64,000 bases of DNA from Terriglobales bacterium (GCA_027485675.1 JAIXQP010000050.1:186001-250000), one strand, 5' to 3'; positions 1-9,731 are shown, counted from the stretch's first letter. Made by a program: numbers and translations. Notes: generated from the sequence alone by a model not told the origin.

Positions 1-507
1 CTCCGTATGGTCCAGCCAATCGAGCAGCAGGGCCGCAGAGAGAATCTCGGCCGCTAGTAGCTACCTTTTGCTTTCTCGAAAGCCGGATCTGTCGAAGCCT
101 AAACCGCTTCGGCGATCCGGCTTCCCATTTCCGTTGTCGTGAGCGCTCCGCCCATGTCCACGGTGCGCGCCGTCGGGTCGCCAAAAACCGTACTCACCGC
201 GCGGCGAATCATCTCCGCCCCGCGCCGGGTCTCCGGATGGTCCAGCCAGTCGAGCAGCAGGGCCGCAGAGAGAATCTCGGCCGCTAGTCTCTACCCGTTG
301 CTTTCTCGAAAGCCGGATCTGTCGAAGCCTATACCGCTTCGGCGATCCGGCTTCCCATTTCCGTCGTCGTGAGCGCTCCGCCCATGTCCACGGTTCGCGC
401 CGTCGGGTCGGCAAAAACCGTACTCACCGCGCGGCGAATCATCTCCGCCCCGCGCCGGGTCTCCGGATGGTCCAGCCAGTCAAGCATCAGGGCCACGGAC
501 AGAATCG
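1..507. repeat. 230-bp tandem repeat of the 3' end of the dehydrogenase gene
   Basis: Positions 1-60 and 231-290 are nearly identical and line up with 461-507 inside the intact gene, giving a period of exactly 230 bp. Positions 61-120 and 291-350 also match. Each unit holds about 190 bp of the gene's 3' end plus about 40 bp of downstream sequence. The two outer copies agree with each other better than with the intact gene (for example both read LAAEILSAALLLDWL where the gene has NPVATILSVALMLDWL), so they arose from one another or from a paralogue. The array runs off the left edge, so the copy number is unknown. Confidence 0.9.
99..287 (-). pseudogene. Detached C-terminal fragment of the dehydrogenase
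   Basis: Read on the minus strand this encodes about 62 residues matching the last residues of the intact enzyme, ending in the same AEAV and a TAG at 99-101. An in-frame stop lies just upstream of the homologous part, and nothing suggests it is expressed. A second, partial fragment lies at 1-57 and is cut by the window edge. Both are repeat copies, not working genes. Confidence 0.8.
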
Positions 508-1375
508 TGGCCACGGGGTTCGCGATTCCCTTTCCGGCGATGTCCGGCGCCGAGCCATGGGACGGCTGGAACACCGCATGCGTATCGCCAATGTCGGCCG
601 ACGGCGCCATGCCCATGCCGCCCACTAAAGCCGCCGCCAGATCCGAGAGAATATCGCCGAACATATTCTCGGTCACCAGAACGTCGAAGCTCTCCGGCCG
701 CTGCACCAGATAGAGCGCGCAGGCATCCACGTAGACGCGCTCAGTGGCAATATCGGGAAACTCGGCGGCGATCTGGTCGAAAATGCTCCGGAAATAGGCC
801 ATCGACGGCAAGACGTTGGCCTTATCCACCAGCGTGACCTTCTTCCGCCGCCCCGCGGCAAGGTGAAACGCCGACCGGATCACCCGCTCCGCGCCGCTGC
901 GGGTAATCCGCAACTCATCGGTCACCTGGTCCGCCTGCAGCGAGTACGGAACCAGACGCGATACGAACAGTCCCTCGGTGGATTCCCGGACCAGCGCAAA
1001 GTCGATCGCCGTCTTGCCCTTCAACGGAGTATCGTTCGGATGGTAGAGCACAATCGGCCGCAGGCCGCAGTACAGGCCGAGTTTTTCGCGGATATCGATC
1101 TGCGGCGCCATCTCCCGCCCATCCGCCCAGCGGATGTTCGGCAGGCCCATCGCGCCCAGGAGAATCGTCGAATACTTGGCGATCTCCGTAAACGTGGCCT
1201 CCGGCAAAGGGTCCCCGCTGCGCAGATACTCGCCGGCCCCCACGAGAAACTCGGCGGTCGAAAACGTCACCCCTTCCAGCTTCGCTTCCGCGGCCCGGAG
1301 GACCTTCAAACCCTCGGCTACGACATCCGGACCAATCCCATCACCCGGCAGCACCGCGATTGCAAAATTCGGCAT
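329..1375 (-). CDS. Isocitrate/isopropylmalate dehydrogenase family protein
   Basis: A 348-residue NAD(P)-dependent beta-decarboxylating dehydrogenase, the usual length for LeuB-type enzymes. Visible family signs are the N-terminal LPGDGIGPDV, the substrate-loop region VRESTEGLF, the lysine/asparagine segment VDKANVL, the metal-binding stretch ENMFGDILSDL and the cofactor region PSHGSAPDIAGKG. The substrate loop is not the classic LeuB form (VRELTGGIYFG), so 3-isopropylmalate, tartrate or another 2-hydroxyacid with a 3-carboxylate are all possible. Start ATG is at 1375. The gene stands alone and its 3' end is repeated in tandem downstream. Family is secure, substrate is not. Confidence 0.88.
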   Translation of the reverse strand: MPNFAIAVLPGDGIGPDVVAEGLKVLRAAEAKLEGVTFSTAEFLVGAGEYLRSGDPLPEATFTEIAKYSTILLGAMGLPNIRWADGREMAPQIDIREKLGLYCGLRPIVLYHPNDTPLKGKTAIDFALVRESTEGLFVSRLVPYSLQADQVTDELRITRSGAERVIRSAFHLAAGRRKKVTLVDKANVLPSMAYFRSIFDQIAAEFPDIATERVYVDACALYLVQRPESFDVLVTENMFGDILSDLAAALVGGMGMAPSADIGDTHAVFQPSHGSAPDIAGKGIANPVATILSVALMLDWLDHPETRRGAEMIRRAVSTVFADPTARTVDMGGALTTTEMGSRIAEAV

Positions 1376-1421
1376 AAGTTCCGTTCATGATAGCAACCTC
1401 GCCCGAACCCGCAGTCGCCAC

Positions 1422-1464
1422 AAAAAAAGAGACCGGTCCAGCCAGCAACATACCTGTTGCTGGC
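1422..1464 (-). terminator. Hairpin and T-tract after the response regulator
   Basis: On the minus strand a 10-bp perfect stem (GCCAGCAACA with TGTTGCTGGC, 4-base loop, 1441-1464) is followed after about 12 bases by seven T residues (A7 at 1422-1428 on the plus strand). It lies downstream of the response regulator stop at 1518. The gap between stem and T-tract is longer than ideal. Confidence 0.5.
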
Positions 1465-1517
1465 CAGTCCGGCCAAGAAGACCCGTTTGGGCGTCAGAAG
1501 AAACTGGGGGAATCCCG

Positions 1518-2183
1518 CTAGACGAGATTCGGAATCTTGATGATCTTTTTCTGGATGGCGTACTGGACCAGTTGTGCTTTGTTGTGAATGTCCAGTTTCC
1601 GCATCAGGTTGAACTTGTGCGCTTCCACCGTCTTGACGCTAAGGTTCAGGTCGCAGGCGATTTCCTTCACCGATTGACCCTCCGCCAGCATCTTCAGCAC
1701 CTCGCGTTCCCGCGTCGTCAAGGTCGCAAACCGCGGAAGCCGGTTGGCGGACTTGATGCGCGACCGGAAGTCGTCCACTAATTGGGAGAGCATCCGGGGG
1801 CTCAGGTAGCTGCCACCACGAATCACATCGCGGATCGCCGCCACTAACTGCTGCGCCGGACTATCTTTCAGCACGTAGCCGCCCGCGCCCACTTCCATGC
1901 CTTCGACGAGGTAGTCCTCGTCGTCGTACATCGTGAGAAACAGAATCTTCGTCTCAGGGCGATTCTTCTTGATCTGCCGCGTTGCCTCGAAGCTGCTGAG
2001 ACCGGGCATGCCGATATCCATCAGCACGACATCGGGCCGGAGTTCGTTGGCGCGTTCCACTGCGTCCCCGCCGTTTGCCGCTTCACCGATGACTTCCATA
2101 TCGGACTCCGCCGCAATCAGGGTGCGAATACCTTGGCGGAACAGCGTGTGATCGTCCGCTAACATGATGCGAATCTTGGCCAT
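1518..2183 (-). CDS. NarL/FixJ-family response regulator
   Basis: A 221-residue two-component regulator. Residues 1-120 form a receiver domain with the acidic pocket at DD10-11 and the phosphoacceptor Asp56 in VVLMDIGMP; a lysine follows in VLKDSP. Residues about 150-215 are a LuxR-type helix-turn-helix (TTREREVLKMLAEG, then VKTVEAHKFNLMRKL). The histidine kinase lies 112 bp upstream on the same strand and is the likely partner. Target genes cannot be read from the sequence. A terminator-like hairpin follows. Confidence 0.93.
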   Translation of the reverse strand: MAKIRIMLADDHTLFRQGIRTLIAAESDMEVIGEAANGGDAVERANELRPDVVLMDIGMPGLSSFEATRQIKKNRPETKILFLTMYDDEDYLVEGMEVGAGGYVLKDSPAQQLVAAIRDVIRGGSYLSPRMLSQLVDDFRSRIKSANRLPRFATLTTREREVLKMLAEGQSVKEIACDLNLSVKTVEAHKFNLMRKLDIHNKAQLVQYAIQKKIIKIPNLV

Positions 2184-2295
2184 AGTGCTTACCGTTGTTG
2201 TTCTAAATTTTTCCCAAACGAACAGATTTTCCCGCTGTCAATGGCGCCTTACAGCCCATCAACATTTCGCAACGACGGTCGGTTCCTGCTCCCGG

Positions 2296-3957
2296 CTAGC
2301 GGGTGCCAAAGAGCACCGCAGACCCATTTTGCGCTGGTGTCCGGTAACCCTTTGCCCCTACTCCTGTAGCCTCTCTAGGAATCGGCAATTCGACCACTAT
2401 CCTCGTGCCCTGAGTCCTCCGCGAAGTTACTCGCTTTTCCTCAGGCCGCTTACTCTCAATTTGAAAAGTCCCGCCGAGCAAGGTTACTCGCTCGCGGATT
2501 CCCGATAGCCCGAAGGAATCCTGCTTGCGAAACGCCGCCTCGACGTCAAAGCCGATGCCGTTATCCACAACCACCAGCTTTAAATATCCATCGGCGGTTC
2601 CGACGGAAATATTTACAGTGTCGGCGAAAGAATGCTTCGCAATGTTGTGAAAACACTCTTGCACCAGACGATAAACAATGCTTTCGGTTCGTTTCGGAAG
2701 GTTCTCCAGCCGATGCGCCACCAGCTTTACCTTAGTCGGGTAAATCTGCCGGAAACGCTGAATCAACTGCCGGATCGCCGCCCCTAAACCCAACTGCTCC
2801 AGCACCGCCGGGCTCAACGCGCTAATCAGACGCCGCGTCTCGATGATCGTGTGCTCCACCGCCTGCCGGGTCTCCCGCAGCGTCGCGCGCTCCGCCGCCA
2901 GCGAATCCGGCAGCCGGCCCTCCAGCATCTCCATCTGCAACCGCACACACAGCAGGCTCTGCCCCGCTTCATCGTGCAATTCGCGGCTGATCCGCCGCCT
3001 CTCGGCCTCTTCGACGTGGAGCATATGCTCGGCCAACTGCCGGATCTGCTCCTCCCGCGCCGCCAAACCTTCCACGAGCTTCGCCTTCTCAATCCCCATC
3101 CAGCAGCGCTCCGCCGCCGCCGTCAACAACTCCTGCTCCCGCGGCAGCCATTCATACTCCCGCGCAAACGCAAACTGGATCACCCCGGAAGCCAGCTTCC
3201 CGCCCAGCGGCACCGACCACACAGATCCTCCCGGGCGCTCCCAATCCGCACTCAATTCACTCTTCAGCGACGCCCGCGACAGCTTCCGCCGCAACGCCGG
3301 CGTATTCGGAATCCGCAGATGCCGGTGCTTCGCCACCCCGGTCGCCCGCGCCTCCGCGCGCAGCTGCCAGGCCCCGTCCTTGCCTTCTCCGGCCAACCCC
3401 TGCTCCAGCAGAAAAAGCCGCGCCTTGGCCGCCCCGCAGAACTCCGCCAGGCTCACCAGAATCCGCGACAGCAACTCGTCCACCGAACGCGACTCCAACT
3501 CAATCCGAAACAGATCGTAAAAGGCCTTCGTCTCGGCCTCTCGCACCTGGTAAAACGCATTGTTCAGCGTCAGAATCACGCAGAAGTTCAACTGCTGCAC
3601 CACCCAGTGCAGGTTCGACTCCGGCCCCAAAAGCCGGGCGTACTCGTCGAGCGCCGTCACAATCGTCGCCGGAGGAACATTCAACTTCGCCAACCGCCGC
3701 CCGTTGTATTCCACCTGCTCAAAGAACGCCGAAATCGTCGCCCCCTGCTGCAGCAGCCGGAACGCCGCTCCCGCCGTCGTCGCCAATAGCGACACGCCGA
3801 TCCGCGCGTCGCCTTTCCGCCCCTTCAAAAATCGCCGGTCCGCCTCCGCAATCCGCGGACCCAACTCCCGCGCCGACTCCGCCAACTGGGCATACAACTG
3901 CTCGCTCAACACATCGGCAGCATCAGCCAATAGCGCAGGTTGTCGTAGTCTCGGCAC
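2296..3957 (-). CDS. NarX/DegS-type sensor histidine kinase
   Basis: A 553-residue kinase with no obvious membrane segment, so probably cytoplasmic. The N-terminal 150 residues are helical and unassigned; about 150-300 looks like a GAF-type sensor region. A HisKA_3 dimerisation helix carries the phosphoacceptor His328 in RRRISRELHDEAGQ, followed by an HATPase domain (ECFHNIAKH, DNGIGFD, GLSGIRERV). The C-terminus has an additional basic, low-complexity tail of about 25 residues after VVELPIP. It is transcribed with the response regulator and should phosphorylate it. The signal is unknown. Confidence 0.88.
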   Translation of the reverse strand: MPRLRQPALLADAADVLSEQLYAQLAESARELGPRIAEADRRFLKGRKGDARIGVSLLATTAGAAFRLLQQGATISAFFEQVEYNGRRLAKLNVPPATIVTALDEYARLLGPESNLHWVVQQLNFCVILTLNNAFYQVREAETKAFYDLFRIELESRSVDELLSRILVSLAEFCGAAKARLFLLEQGLAGEGKDGAWQLRAEARATGVAKHRHLRIPNTPALRRKLSRASLKSELSADWERPGGSVWSVPLGGKLASGVIQFAFAREYEWLPREQELLTAAAERCWMGIEKAKLVEGLAAREEQIRQLAEHMLHVEEAERRRISRELHDEAGQSLLCVRLQMEMLEGRLPDSLAAERATLRETRQAVEHTIIETRRLISALSPAVLEQLGLGAAIRQLIQRFRQIYPTKVKLVAHRLENLPKRTESIVYRLVQECFHNIAKHSFADTVNISVGTADGYLKLVVVDNGIGFDVEAAFRKQDSFGLSGIRERVTLLGGTFQIESKRPEEKRVTSRRTQGTRIVVELPIPREATGVGAKGYRTPAQNGSAVLFGTR

Positions 3958-4023
3958 TAGAATACTTATCGAACCCTAAGCGAATTTCCTTTAGGGTGAT
4001 CTGTACCAAAACTAGGGTTGCTC

Positions 4024-5841
4024 CTAATCGTCGTCGGAACTTTGGTTCACTTTCAGCACCGCCAGGAACGCTTCCTGCGGAATCTCCACCCGGCCCACGC
4101 GCTTCATTCGCCGCTTGCCCTCTTTCTGCTTTTCGAGCAACTTCCGCTTCCGGCTGATGTCGCCCCCATAACACTTGGCCAGTACGTTCTTCCGAATCGC
4201 CGCAATCGTCTCCCGGGCAATAATCTTGCTCCCGATCGCCGCCTGCAGCGCCACCTCGAACATCTGTCGGGGAATCAGCTTCCGTAGCCGCTCAATCAGC
4301 GCCTTACCCCTCTCGTAGGCCACATCCCGGTGCACGATGATCGACAGCGCGTCCACCGCCTCCCCCGCCACCAGCACGTCCAGCTTCACCATCGGCGAAG
4401 CCCGGAAGCCCGCCAAATGATAATCGAGCGAAGCGTAGCCCCGCGATGCCGATTTCAGCCGGTCGTAGAAGTCGAGCACGATCTCGTTCAGCGGCAGCTC
4501 ATAGCCCAACAACACCCGCGAACCGCCAATGTAGTCGAACTTCTTCTGCTTGCCCCGCTTCTCTTCAAGCAGCGCCAGAATATCGCCGATATACTCCTCC
4601 CGCGTGATCACCGTCGCATCGATAATCGGCTCGTTGATCACCTCAATCGCGGCCGGATCCGGCCACCGCGAAGGATTATCCACCTCGATCACGTCCCCGC
4701 CCCGCAGCGTAATCTCATACCGCACGCCCGGCGCCGTCGTAATCAGGTCAATGTTGAACTCGCGTTCCAGCCGCTCCTGGACAATCTCCAGATGCAGCAG
4801 TCCCAGAAACCCGCACCGGAAGCCAAACCCCAGCGCCACCGAGTTCTCCGGCTCAAAATTAAACGCCGAATCGTTCAGCCGCAGCTTCTCGAGCGCATCC
4901 CGCAGCAGTCCGTGCTCGGAACTCTCCACCGAATACAGCCCCGCGAACACCATCGGCTTAATCGGCTCAAACCCCGGCAGCGCCTCCGCCGCCGGCGTCA
5001 CCGCGTCGGTAATCGTATCGCCGATCAACGCATCGCTGATCGTCTTGATATTCGCGTAAAGGAACCCTACCTCGCCCGCGCTCAACTCCGTCGTCGGAAT
5101 CGGCTTCGGCGACTGGTAGCCGACCCCCTCCACCTCGAAAATCTTCCCGTTCGACCACAGCTTGATCTTCTGCCCCAACTTCATGCGCCCGTCCACGATG
5201 CGCATCAGAATGATCACGCCCTTGTACGGGTCGAACCACGAATCGAAGATCAACGCCCGCAGCGGCGCCTCCGGGTTCCCCGCCGGCGGCGGCACCCGCG
5301 CCACAACCTGCTCGAGAATCTCCGGAATGCCAATCCCCTGCTTGGCCGAACACAGCACGGCCTCCGAAGCGTCCAACCCCACCAGCGTCTCAATCTGTTC
5401 CCGAATCCGCTCCGGATCCGCCGCCGGCAGGTCAATCTTGTTGATCACCGGGATGATTTCGAGGTTCTGCCCCAGCGCCAGATAGGTATTGGCCAGCGTC
5501 TGCGCCTCCACCCCCTGCGAAGCGTCCACCACCAGCAGCGCCCCCTCGCACGCCTGCAAGGACCGCGAAACCTCGTAGGTGAAGTCCACGTGCCCCGGCG
5601 TATCGATCAGGTTCAACTGATAAATCTGCCCATCCTTGCTCGACTTATGGAGCAAACGCACCGCGTGGGCCTTAATCGTAATGCCCCGCTCCCGCTCCAG
5701 GTCCATCGAGTCCAGGACCTGCTCCATCATCTCGCGTTGCGACAGAGCCCCCGTGTGCTCCAGCAATCGGTCCGCTAAGGTCGACTTGCCGTGGTCAATA
5801 TGGGCGATGATGGAGAAGTTTCGAATGTGTGATGGATCCAT
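4024..5841 (-). CDS. lepA: Elongation factor 4 (LepA), ribosomal back-translocase GTPase
   Basis: A 605-residue translational GTPase, the normal LepA length. G-domain motifs are all present: [13 protein letters not shown] (G1), DTPGHVDF (G3) and NKIDLP (G4). The protein continues through the EF-G-like domains and the LepA-specific C-terminal part ([13 protein letters not shown], then [20 protein letters not shown]), which contacts tRNA. LepA acts on stalled or mistranslocated ribosomes. Start ATG at 5841. It lies head to head with the enoyl-CoA hydratase gene, only 45 bp away, so both promoters must sit in that short gap. Confidence 0.98.
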   Translation of the reverse strand: MDPSHIRNFSIIAHIDHGKSTLADRLLEHTGALSQREMMEQVLDSMDLERERGITIKAHAVRLLHKSSKDGQIYQLNLIDTPGHVDFTYEVSRSLQACEGALLVVDASQGVEAQTLANTYLALGQNLEIIPVINKIDLPAADPERIREQIETLVGLDASEAVLCSAKQGIGIPEILEQVVARVPPPAGNPEAPLRALIFDSWFDPYKGVIILMRIVDGRMKLGQKIKLWSNGKIFEVEGVGYQSPKPIPTTELSAGEVGFLYANIKTISDALIGDTITDAVTPAAEALPGFEPIKPMVFAGLYSVESSEHGLLRDALEKLRLNDSAFNFEPENSVALGFGFRCGFLGLLHLEIVQERLEREFNIDLITTAPGVRYEITLRGGDVIEVDNPSRWPDPAAIEVINEPIIDATVITREEYIGDILALLEEKRGKQKKFDYIGGSRVLLGYELPLNEIVLDFYDRLKSASRGYASLDYHLAGFRASPMVKLDVLVAGEAVDALSIIVHRDVAYERGKALIERLRKLIPRQMFEVALQAAIGSKIIARETIAAIRKNVLAKCYGGDISRKRKLLEKQKEGKRRMKRVGRVEIPQEAFLAVLKVNQSSDDD

Positions 5842-5886
5842 GCGTTACACTTGCTAAGGGCCGGAGCTACTCTCCGATTATCCCAT

Positions 5887-6672
5887 ATGTCCCTGGAATT
5901 CCTTCTGTTTGACATTGATGATCACGGCATTGCCACGATCACATTTAACCGCCCTGCCAAACTCAACGCCTTGAATGCAGGGACGTTAGCGGAATTCGAC
6001 CAGCTCCTCGGCGAAGTCAGAAATAACTCCGCCATCCGCGCCCTCCTCCTCACCGGCTCCGGTGACCGCGCCTTTGTCGCCGGCGCCGACATCAGCGAGT
6101 TCTCCGGCTTCACCCCCATCGCCGCCCAGCGCCAGTCGGAAAAGGGCCAATCCCTCTTCCGCCAGCTCGAAACCCTCGGCAAGCCCGTCCTCGCCGCCCT
6201 CAACGGCTTCACCCTCGGCGGCGGCCTCGAAATGGCCATGGCCTGCACGGTCCGCGTCGCCTCGGAAAACGCCAAACTCGGCCAACCCGAAGTCAAACTC
6301 GGCATCATCGCCGGCTACGGCGGCTCCCAGCGGCTCCCCCGCCTGGTCGGCAAGGGCATCGCCCTTGAAATGCTCCTCACCGGCGAACCCATCTCCGCCC
6401 AACGCGCCTACGAGATCGGTCTCGTCAACTACGTCGTCCCCGCTCCGGAACTCCTCTCGTTCTCGAAGAATCTCCTTCTCAAAATGCTCGCCAACGCCCC
6501 CCTCGCGCTGGCCCTTACCATTCAGGCTGTCGACGTCGGGCTCAATGGCAGCCTGCACGACGGGCTCCAGTTTGAAGCCGCCGCCTTCGGCCTCTCCGCC
6601 GCCACCGCGGACATGAAGGAGGGCGTCGCCGCCTTCCTCGCCAAGCGGCCGGCTCATTTCCAAGGAAAGTAA
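5887..6672 (+). CDS. Enoyl-CoA hydratase/isomerase family protein
   Basis: A 261-residue crotonase-fold protein. Signature segments are FNRPAKLNAL near the N-terminus, the oxyanion-hole loop AFVAGADISEF, and GGGLEMAMAC with the downstream QPEVKLGIIAGYGGSQRL, which keeps a glutamate at the first catalytic position. This supports hydratase activity in fatty-acid or amino-acid CoA degradation; the exact acyl-CoA is unknown. I chose the ATG at 5887 because it gives the family N-terminus; the frame is open 36 bases further upstream. It starts a plus-strand run that continues into ribH 9 bp later. Confidence 0.9.
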   Translation: MSLEFLLFDIDDHGIATITFNRPAKLNALNAGTLAEFDQLLGEVRNNSAIRALLLTGSGDRAFVAGADISEFSGFTPIAAQRQSEKGQSLFRQLETLGKPVLAALNGFTLGGGLEMAMACTVRVASENAKLGQPEVKLGIIAGYGGSQRLPRLVGKGIALEMLLTGEPISAQRAYEIGLVNYVVPAPELLSFSKNLLLKMLANAPLALALTIQAVDVGLNGSLHDGLQFEAAAFGLSAATADMKEGVAAFLAKRPAHFQGK

Positions 6673-6681
6673 TCACAATTT

Positions 6682-7155
6682 ATGCCGCACTCCGAAATTG
6701 AAGGTGCCCTCACGGGCCAAGGACTCCGCATCGGCATTGTCATGGCCCGGTTCAACTCGTTGGTCACCGAAAGCCTCCTCGCCGGCGCTCTCGCCGGTCT
6801 CCGCCGCCACGGCGTCGCCGAAACCGACATCACCGTCGCCAAAGTTCCCGGCTCCTGGGAGCTGCCGCTCACCCTGGCCACCATGGCCGCCACCAAGAAG
6901 TACGACGGACTCATCGCCCTCGGCGCCGTCATCCGCGGCGACACCCCGCACTTTGACTACGTCGCCGGCGAAGCCGCCAAAGGCATCGGCAACGCCATGA
7001 TGAAGGCGGAAATCCCCATCGTCTTCGGCGTGCTCACTACGAACACCCTCGAACAGGCCATGGACCGGGCCGGCGCCAAGTCCGGCAATAAGGGCTACGA
7101 CGCCGCCGCGACCGTCATTGAGATGGCGAATCTCCTCCGGGAGTTGCGCTCGTAG
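6682..7155 (+). CDS. ribH: 6,7-dimethyl-8-ribityllumazine synthase
   Basis: A 157-residue lumazine synthase, typical family size. It catalyses condensation of 5-amino-6-ribitylaminouracil with dihydroxybutanone phosphate, the penultimate step of riboflavin synthesis. Recognisable blocks are [37 protein letters not shown] with the catalytic histidine, and [12 protein letters not shown]. The stop overlaps the GTG start of nusB by one base; the ribH-nusB order is common in bacteria. No FMN riboswitch was seen upstream, where the space is only 9 bp. Confidence 0.97.
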   Translation: MPHSEIEGALTGQGLRIGIVMARFNSLVTESLLAGALAGLRRHGVAETDITVAKVPGSWELPLTLATMAATKKYDGLIALGAVIRGDTPHFDYVAGEAAKGIGNAMMKAEIPIVFGVLTTNTLEQAMDRAGAKSGNKGYDAAATVIEMANLLRELRS

Positions 7156-7595
7156 TGCCTGCCCGTCACCAGTCCCGCCGCCGCGCCCTGCAGATTCTCT
7201 ATCAATGGGATATGCGCCAGCCCCTGCTGTCGCTCGAAGACGCCACGCGCGCCTACTACGCTTCGCTCTACTCGGACGACCATGACGAACGTCCCCCCTG
7301 GGACGAGTTCATGGACCTACTCACCCGCGGCTCGGTCGAGCATCTCGAGGAGCTCGACGCCCTGCTCGACCGCCACTCCCAAAACTGGCGCGTCGCCCGC
7401 ATGTCCTATGTCGATCGCAACATCCTCCGCCTCGCGGCCTTTGAGATGATCCACACCGACACCCCCGCCCCGGTGGTCATCGACGAAGCCCTCGAACTCG
7501 CCCGCCGCTTCTCCTCGGATGAGAGCGTGTCGTTCGTCAACGGCGTCCTCGACGCCCTCCGCCGCCAACTCCCCGCGAAATCGCCCCAGCCCTAA
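7155..7595 (+). CDS. nusB: Transcription antitermination factor NusB
   Basis: A 146-residue all-helical RNA-binding protein that joins the Nus antitermination complex on rRNA boxA. It begins at a GTG at 7155 overlapping the ribH stop, giving an N-terminus with the classic SRRRALQILYQWD. The second half carries VDRNILRLAAFEMIH and PAPVVIDEALELARRFSSDESVSFVNGVLDA-type family sequence. The overlap implies translational coupling to ribH. Confidence 0.96.
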   Translation: MPARHQSRRRALQILYQWDMRQPLLSLEDATRAYYASLYSDDHDERPPWDEFMDLLTRGSVEHLEELDALLDRHSQNWRVARMSYVDRNILRLAAFEMIHTDTPAPVVIDEALELARRFSSDESVSFVNGVLDALRRQLPAKSPQP

Positions 7596-7684
7596 TCTTC
7601 GCTGGCCAGATTCGCGGCACCGCCGGACCGGCGGAAGCTCCCTCTCGGCAACCCCACCCCTATCTAGCGCATCATAGTAGGTAG

Positions 7685-8956
7685 ATGCCCCCCTCCCACG
7701 TCGAAACCACCATCCTCCCCAACGGCGTGAAAATCGTCACCGAGCGCATGGCCCACCTCCGCTCCGTCGCCCTCGGCCTCTGGGTCCGCTCCGGCTCCCG
7801 CCGCGAAAGCGAAGCCGACAACGGCATCTCCCACTTCATGGAGCACATGGTCTTCAAAGGCACCAAACGCCGCTCCGCTGAACAAATCGCCCGCGCCTTC
7901 GACTCCATCGGCGGCCACATGGACGCCTTCACCAGCCGTGAGATGGTCTCCTACAACGCCAAAGTCCTCGACGACCACCTCCCCCTCGCCTTCGATATCC
8001 TCGCCGACCTCGTCATGAACCCCGTCCTCCGCCCCGAGGACATCGAGAAGGAAAAAGGCGTCGTCCTCGAAGAGATCAAGATGGACGCCGACAACGTCGA
8101 GTACCAAACCCACGAACTCTTCTGCCGAAACTTCTGGAAAGGCGACGCCATCGGCCGCTCCATCCTCGGAACCGCCAAAACCGTCAAATCCATCACCCCG
8201 GACTCCCTCAAAGCTCACTTCAAGTCCACCTACATCGCCCCCAACCTCCTCGTCACCGCCGCCGGCCGCATGGAGCACGCCGATATCGTCCGCCTCACCG
8301 AAGCCACCCTCGGCAAGCTCCCCAAGCGCAAGCCCCTCCCCGTCCTCCCCGTCGCCCAGACCTCCCCCCAAATCTCTCTCAAGGAGAAGAAGGCCGTCGA
8401 ACAGGCCCACCTCTGCCTCGGCGCCCCCTCCTTCCCCATGCCCCACCCCAAGCGCTTCGTCGCCTATACGCTCAACAACATCCTCGGCGGCGGCATGAGC
8501 TCCCGCCTCTTCCAAAACATCCGCGAGCAGCAGGGCCTCTGCTACTCCATCATCAGCGAACTCACCTCCTACCGCGATACCGGCTGCCTCGCCGTCTACG
8601 CCGGCACCAGCCCCGAAACCCTCCGCCGCGTCGTCGATTCCATCCGCCACGAACTCACCCGCATGAAGACCGAGCGCGTCACCGACGAAGAGCTCCGCCG
8701 CTCCAAAGACAATCTCAAAGGCTCCATCGTCCTCGGCCTCGAATCCACCTCCAGCCGCATGTCCAATCTCGCCCGCCAGGAGATGTTCTTCGGCCGCCAC
8801 GCCGAAGTCGACGAGATCCTCGAACGCATCGAATCCGTTACCGCCGCCGACGTCCAGGAAGTCGCCAACGAATTCCTCAACCCCGCCAAAATGGGCCTCA
8901 CCATCATGGGCCGCCTCAACGGCCAGCGCTTCACGCGAAAGGACCTGAACTGCTGA
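7685..8956 (+). CDS. M16-family zinc peptidase (insulinase/processing-peptidase type)
   Basis: A 423-residue single-chain M16B peptidase. The inverted zinc motif HxxEH is present as H50-F-M-E53-H54, with the distal glutamate in KGVVLEEIKM near residue 130. The C-terminal half has the conserved RLFQNIREQQGLCYSI segment. The length fits bacterial homologues of mitochondrial processing peptidase. No signal peptide is visible, so it probably acts in the cytoplasm. A GTAGGTAG-like stretch lies just before the ATG. It is followed after 7 bp by the TPM-domain gene. Confidence 0.94.
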   Translation: MPPSHVETTILPNGVKIVTERMAHLRSVALGLWVRSGSRRESEADNGISHFMEHMVFKGTKRRSAEQIARAFDSIGGHMDAFTSREMVSYNAKVLDDHLPLAFDILADLVMNPVLRPEDIEKEKGVVLEEIKMDADNVEYQTHELFCRNFWKGDAIGRSILGTAKTVKSITPDSLKAHFKSTYIAPNLLVTAAGRMEHADIVRLTEATLGKLPKRKPLPVLPVAQTSPQISLKEKKAVEQAHLCLGAPSFPMPHPKRFVAYTLNNILGGGMSSRLFQNIREQQGLCYSIISELTSYRDTGCLAVYAGTSPETLRRVVDSIRHELTRMKTERVTDEELRRSKDNLKGSIVLGLESTSSRMSNLARQEMFFGRHAEVDEILERIESVTAADVQEVANEFLNPAKMGLTIMGRLNGQRFTRKDLNC

Positions 8957-8963
8957 GGAGTCA

Positions 8964-9725
8964 ATGAACCTCCTCCGGCTCGCCACCCTCCTCCTCTCCC
9001 TCTCCGCCGCCTGGGCACTCGACCTAGGCAAGCTAGTCCCCCAGGGCTACGTCAACGACTACGCCAACGTCATCCCCGGCCCCCAGCGCCTCGCCCTCGA
9101 ACGCTACGCCGCCACCGTCGAAAAGCAAACCGGCGCCCAACTCGCCATCGTCACCCTCCCCACCCTCGAAGGCGAGCCCATCGAAGACGTCGCCAACACC
9201 CTCTACCGCCGCTGGGGCATCGGCAAAAAAGGCAAGGACGAAGGCCTCCTCCTCCTCCTCGCCGTCAACGACCGCCGCTCCCGCCTCGAAATCGGCTACG
9301 GCCTCGAACCCATCCTCCCCGACGGCGCCTCCGGCGACGTCCTCCGCCAAATGCGCCCCGCCCTCCGCGAAGGCGCCTACGGCGACGCCCTCTCCACCGC
9401 CGCCCACTACCTCGGCAATCGCATCGCCCAATCGAAAGGCGTCGCCCTCGCCGAAGAGTCCACCCCCCGCCCCAGCCGCCCCCGCCCCGCCGAACAACCC
9501 ATCCCCCTCTGGCTCATCCTCGCCGGCGGCGCCCTCTTTCTCTATCTCCTCGCCACCGGCAACGTCAGCGCCGCCTGGTTCCTCGCCTCCCTGCTTTCGA
9601 ACGGCCGATCCCACCACCACCGCGGCGGCAGCAGCGGCGGCTTCGGCGGCTACGATAGCGGCGGCGGTTTCGGCGGCTTCGGCGGCGGCGACTCCGGCGG
9701 CGGTGGAGCCTCCTCCGACTGGTAA
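8964..9725 (+). CDS. TPM-domain (YgcG-type) membrane protein
   Basis: A 253-residue exported protein. It has an N-terminal signal peptide (residues 1-18, ending SAAWA), a TPM domain at about 25-165 (VNDYANVI, LAIVTLPTLEG, RWGIGKKGKDEGLLLLLAVNDR, LEIGYGLEP), one hydrophobic helix near 175-200, and a glycine/serine-rich tail ending in GGASSDW. TPM proteins are linked with photosystem repair in plants and with LemA proteins in bacteria; here lemA lies two genes downstream. A GAGG ribosome-binding site precedes the ATG by about 5 bases. Confidence 0.85.
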   Translation: MNLLRLATLLLSLSAAWALDLGKLVPQGYVNDYANVIPGPQRLALERYAATVEKQTGAQLAIVTLPTLEGEPIEDVANTLYRRWGIGKKGKDEGLLLLLAVNDRRSRLEIGYGLEPILPDGASGDVLRQMRPALREGAYGDALSTAAHYLGNRIAQSKGVALAEESTPRPSRPRPAEQPIPLWLILAGGALFLYLLATGNVSAAWFLASLLSNGRSHHHRGGSSGGFGGYDSGGGFGGFGGGDSGGGGASSDW

Positions 9726-9731
9726 CCCCCT

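Noticed and set aside
1-507. The tandem array as a CRISPR
   Set aside because: The 230-bp units are gene fragments with no short repeat-spacer pattern and no cas genes are present.
2561-2569. A perfect DnaA-box-like TTATCCACA
   Set aside because: It lies inside the histidine kinase gene, single, with no cluster of boxes or AT-rich unwinding region, and outside the skew transition.
4330-5778. A 482-codon open frame on the plus strand
   Set aside because: Antisense to lepA; rich in arginine, histidine and proline with no domains.
6673-6681. A possible FMN riboswitch in front of ribH
   Set aside because: Only nine bases separate the genes; there is no space for an aptamer.
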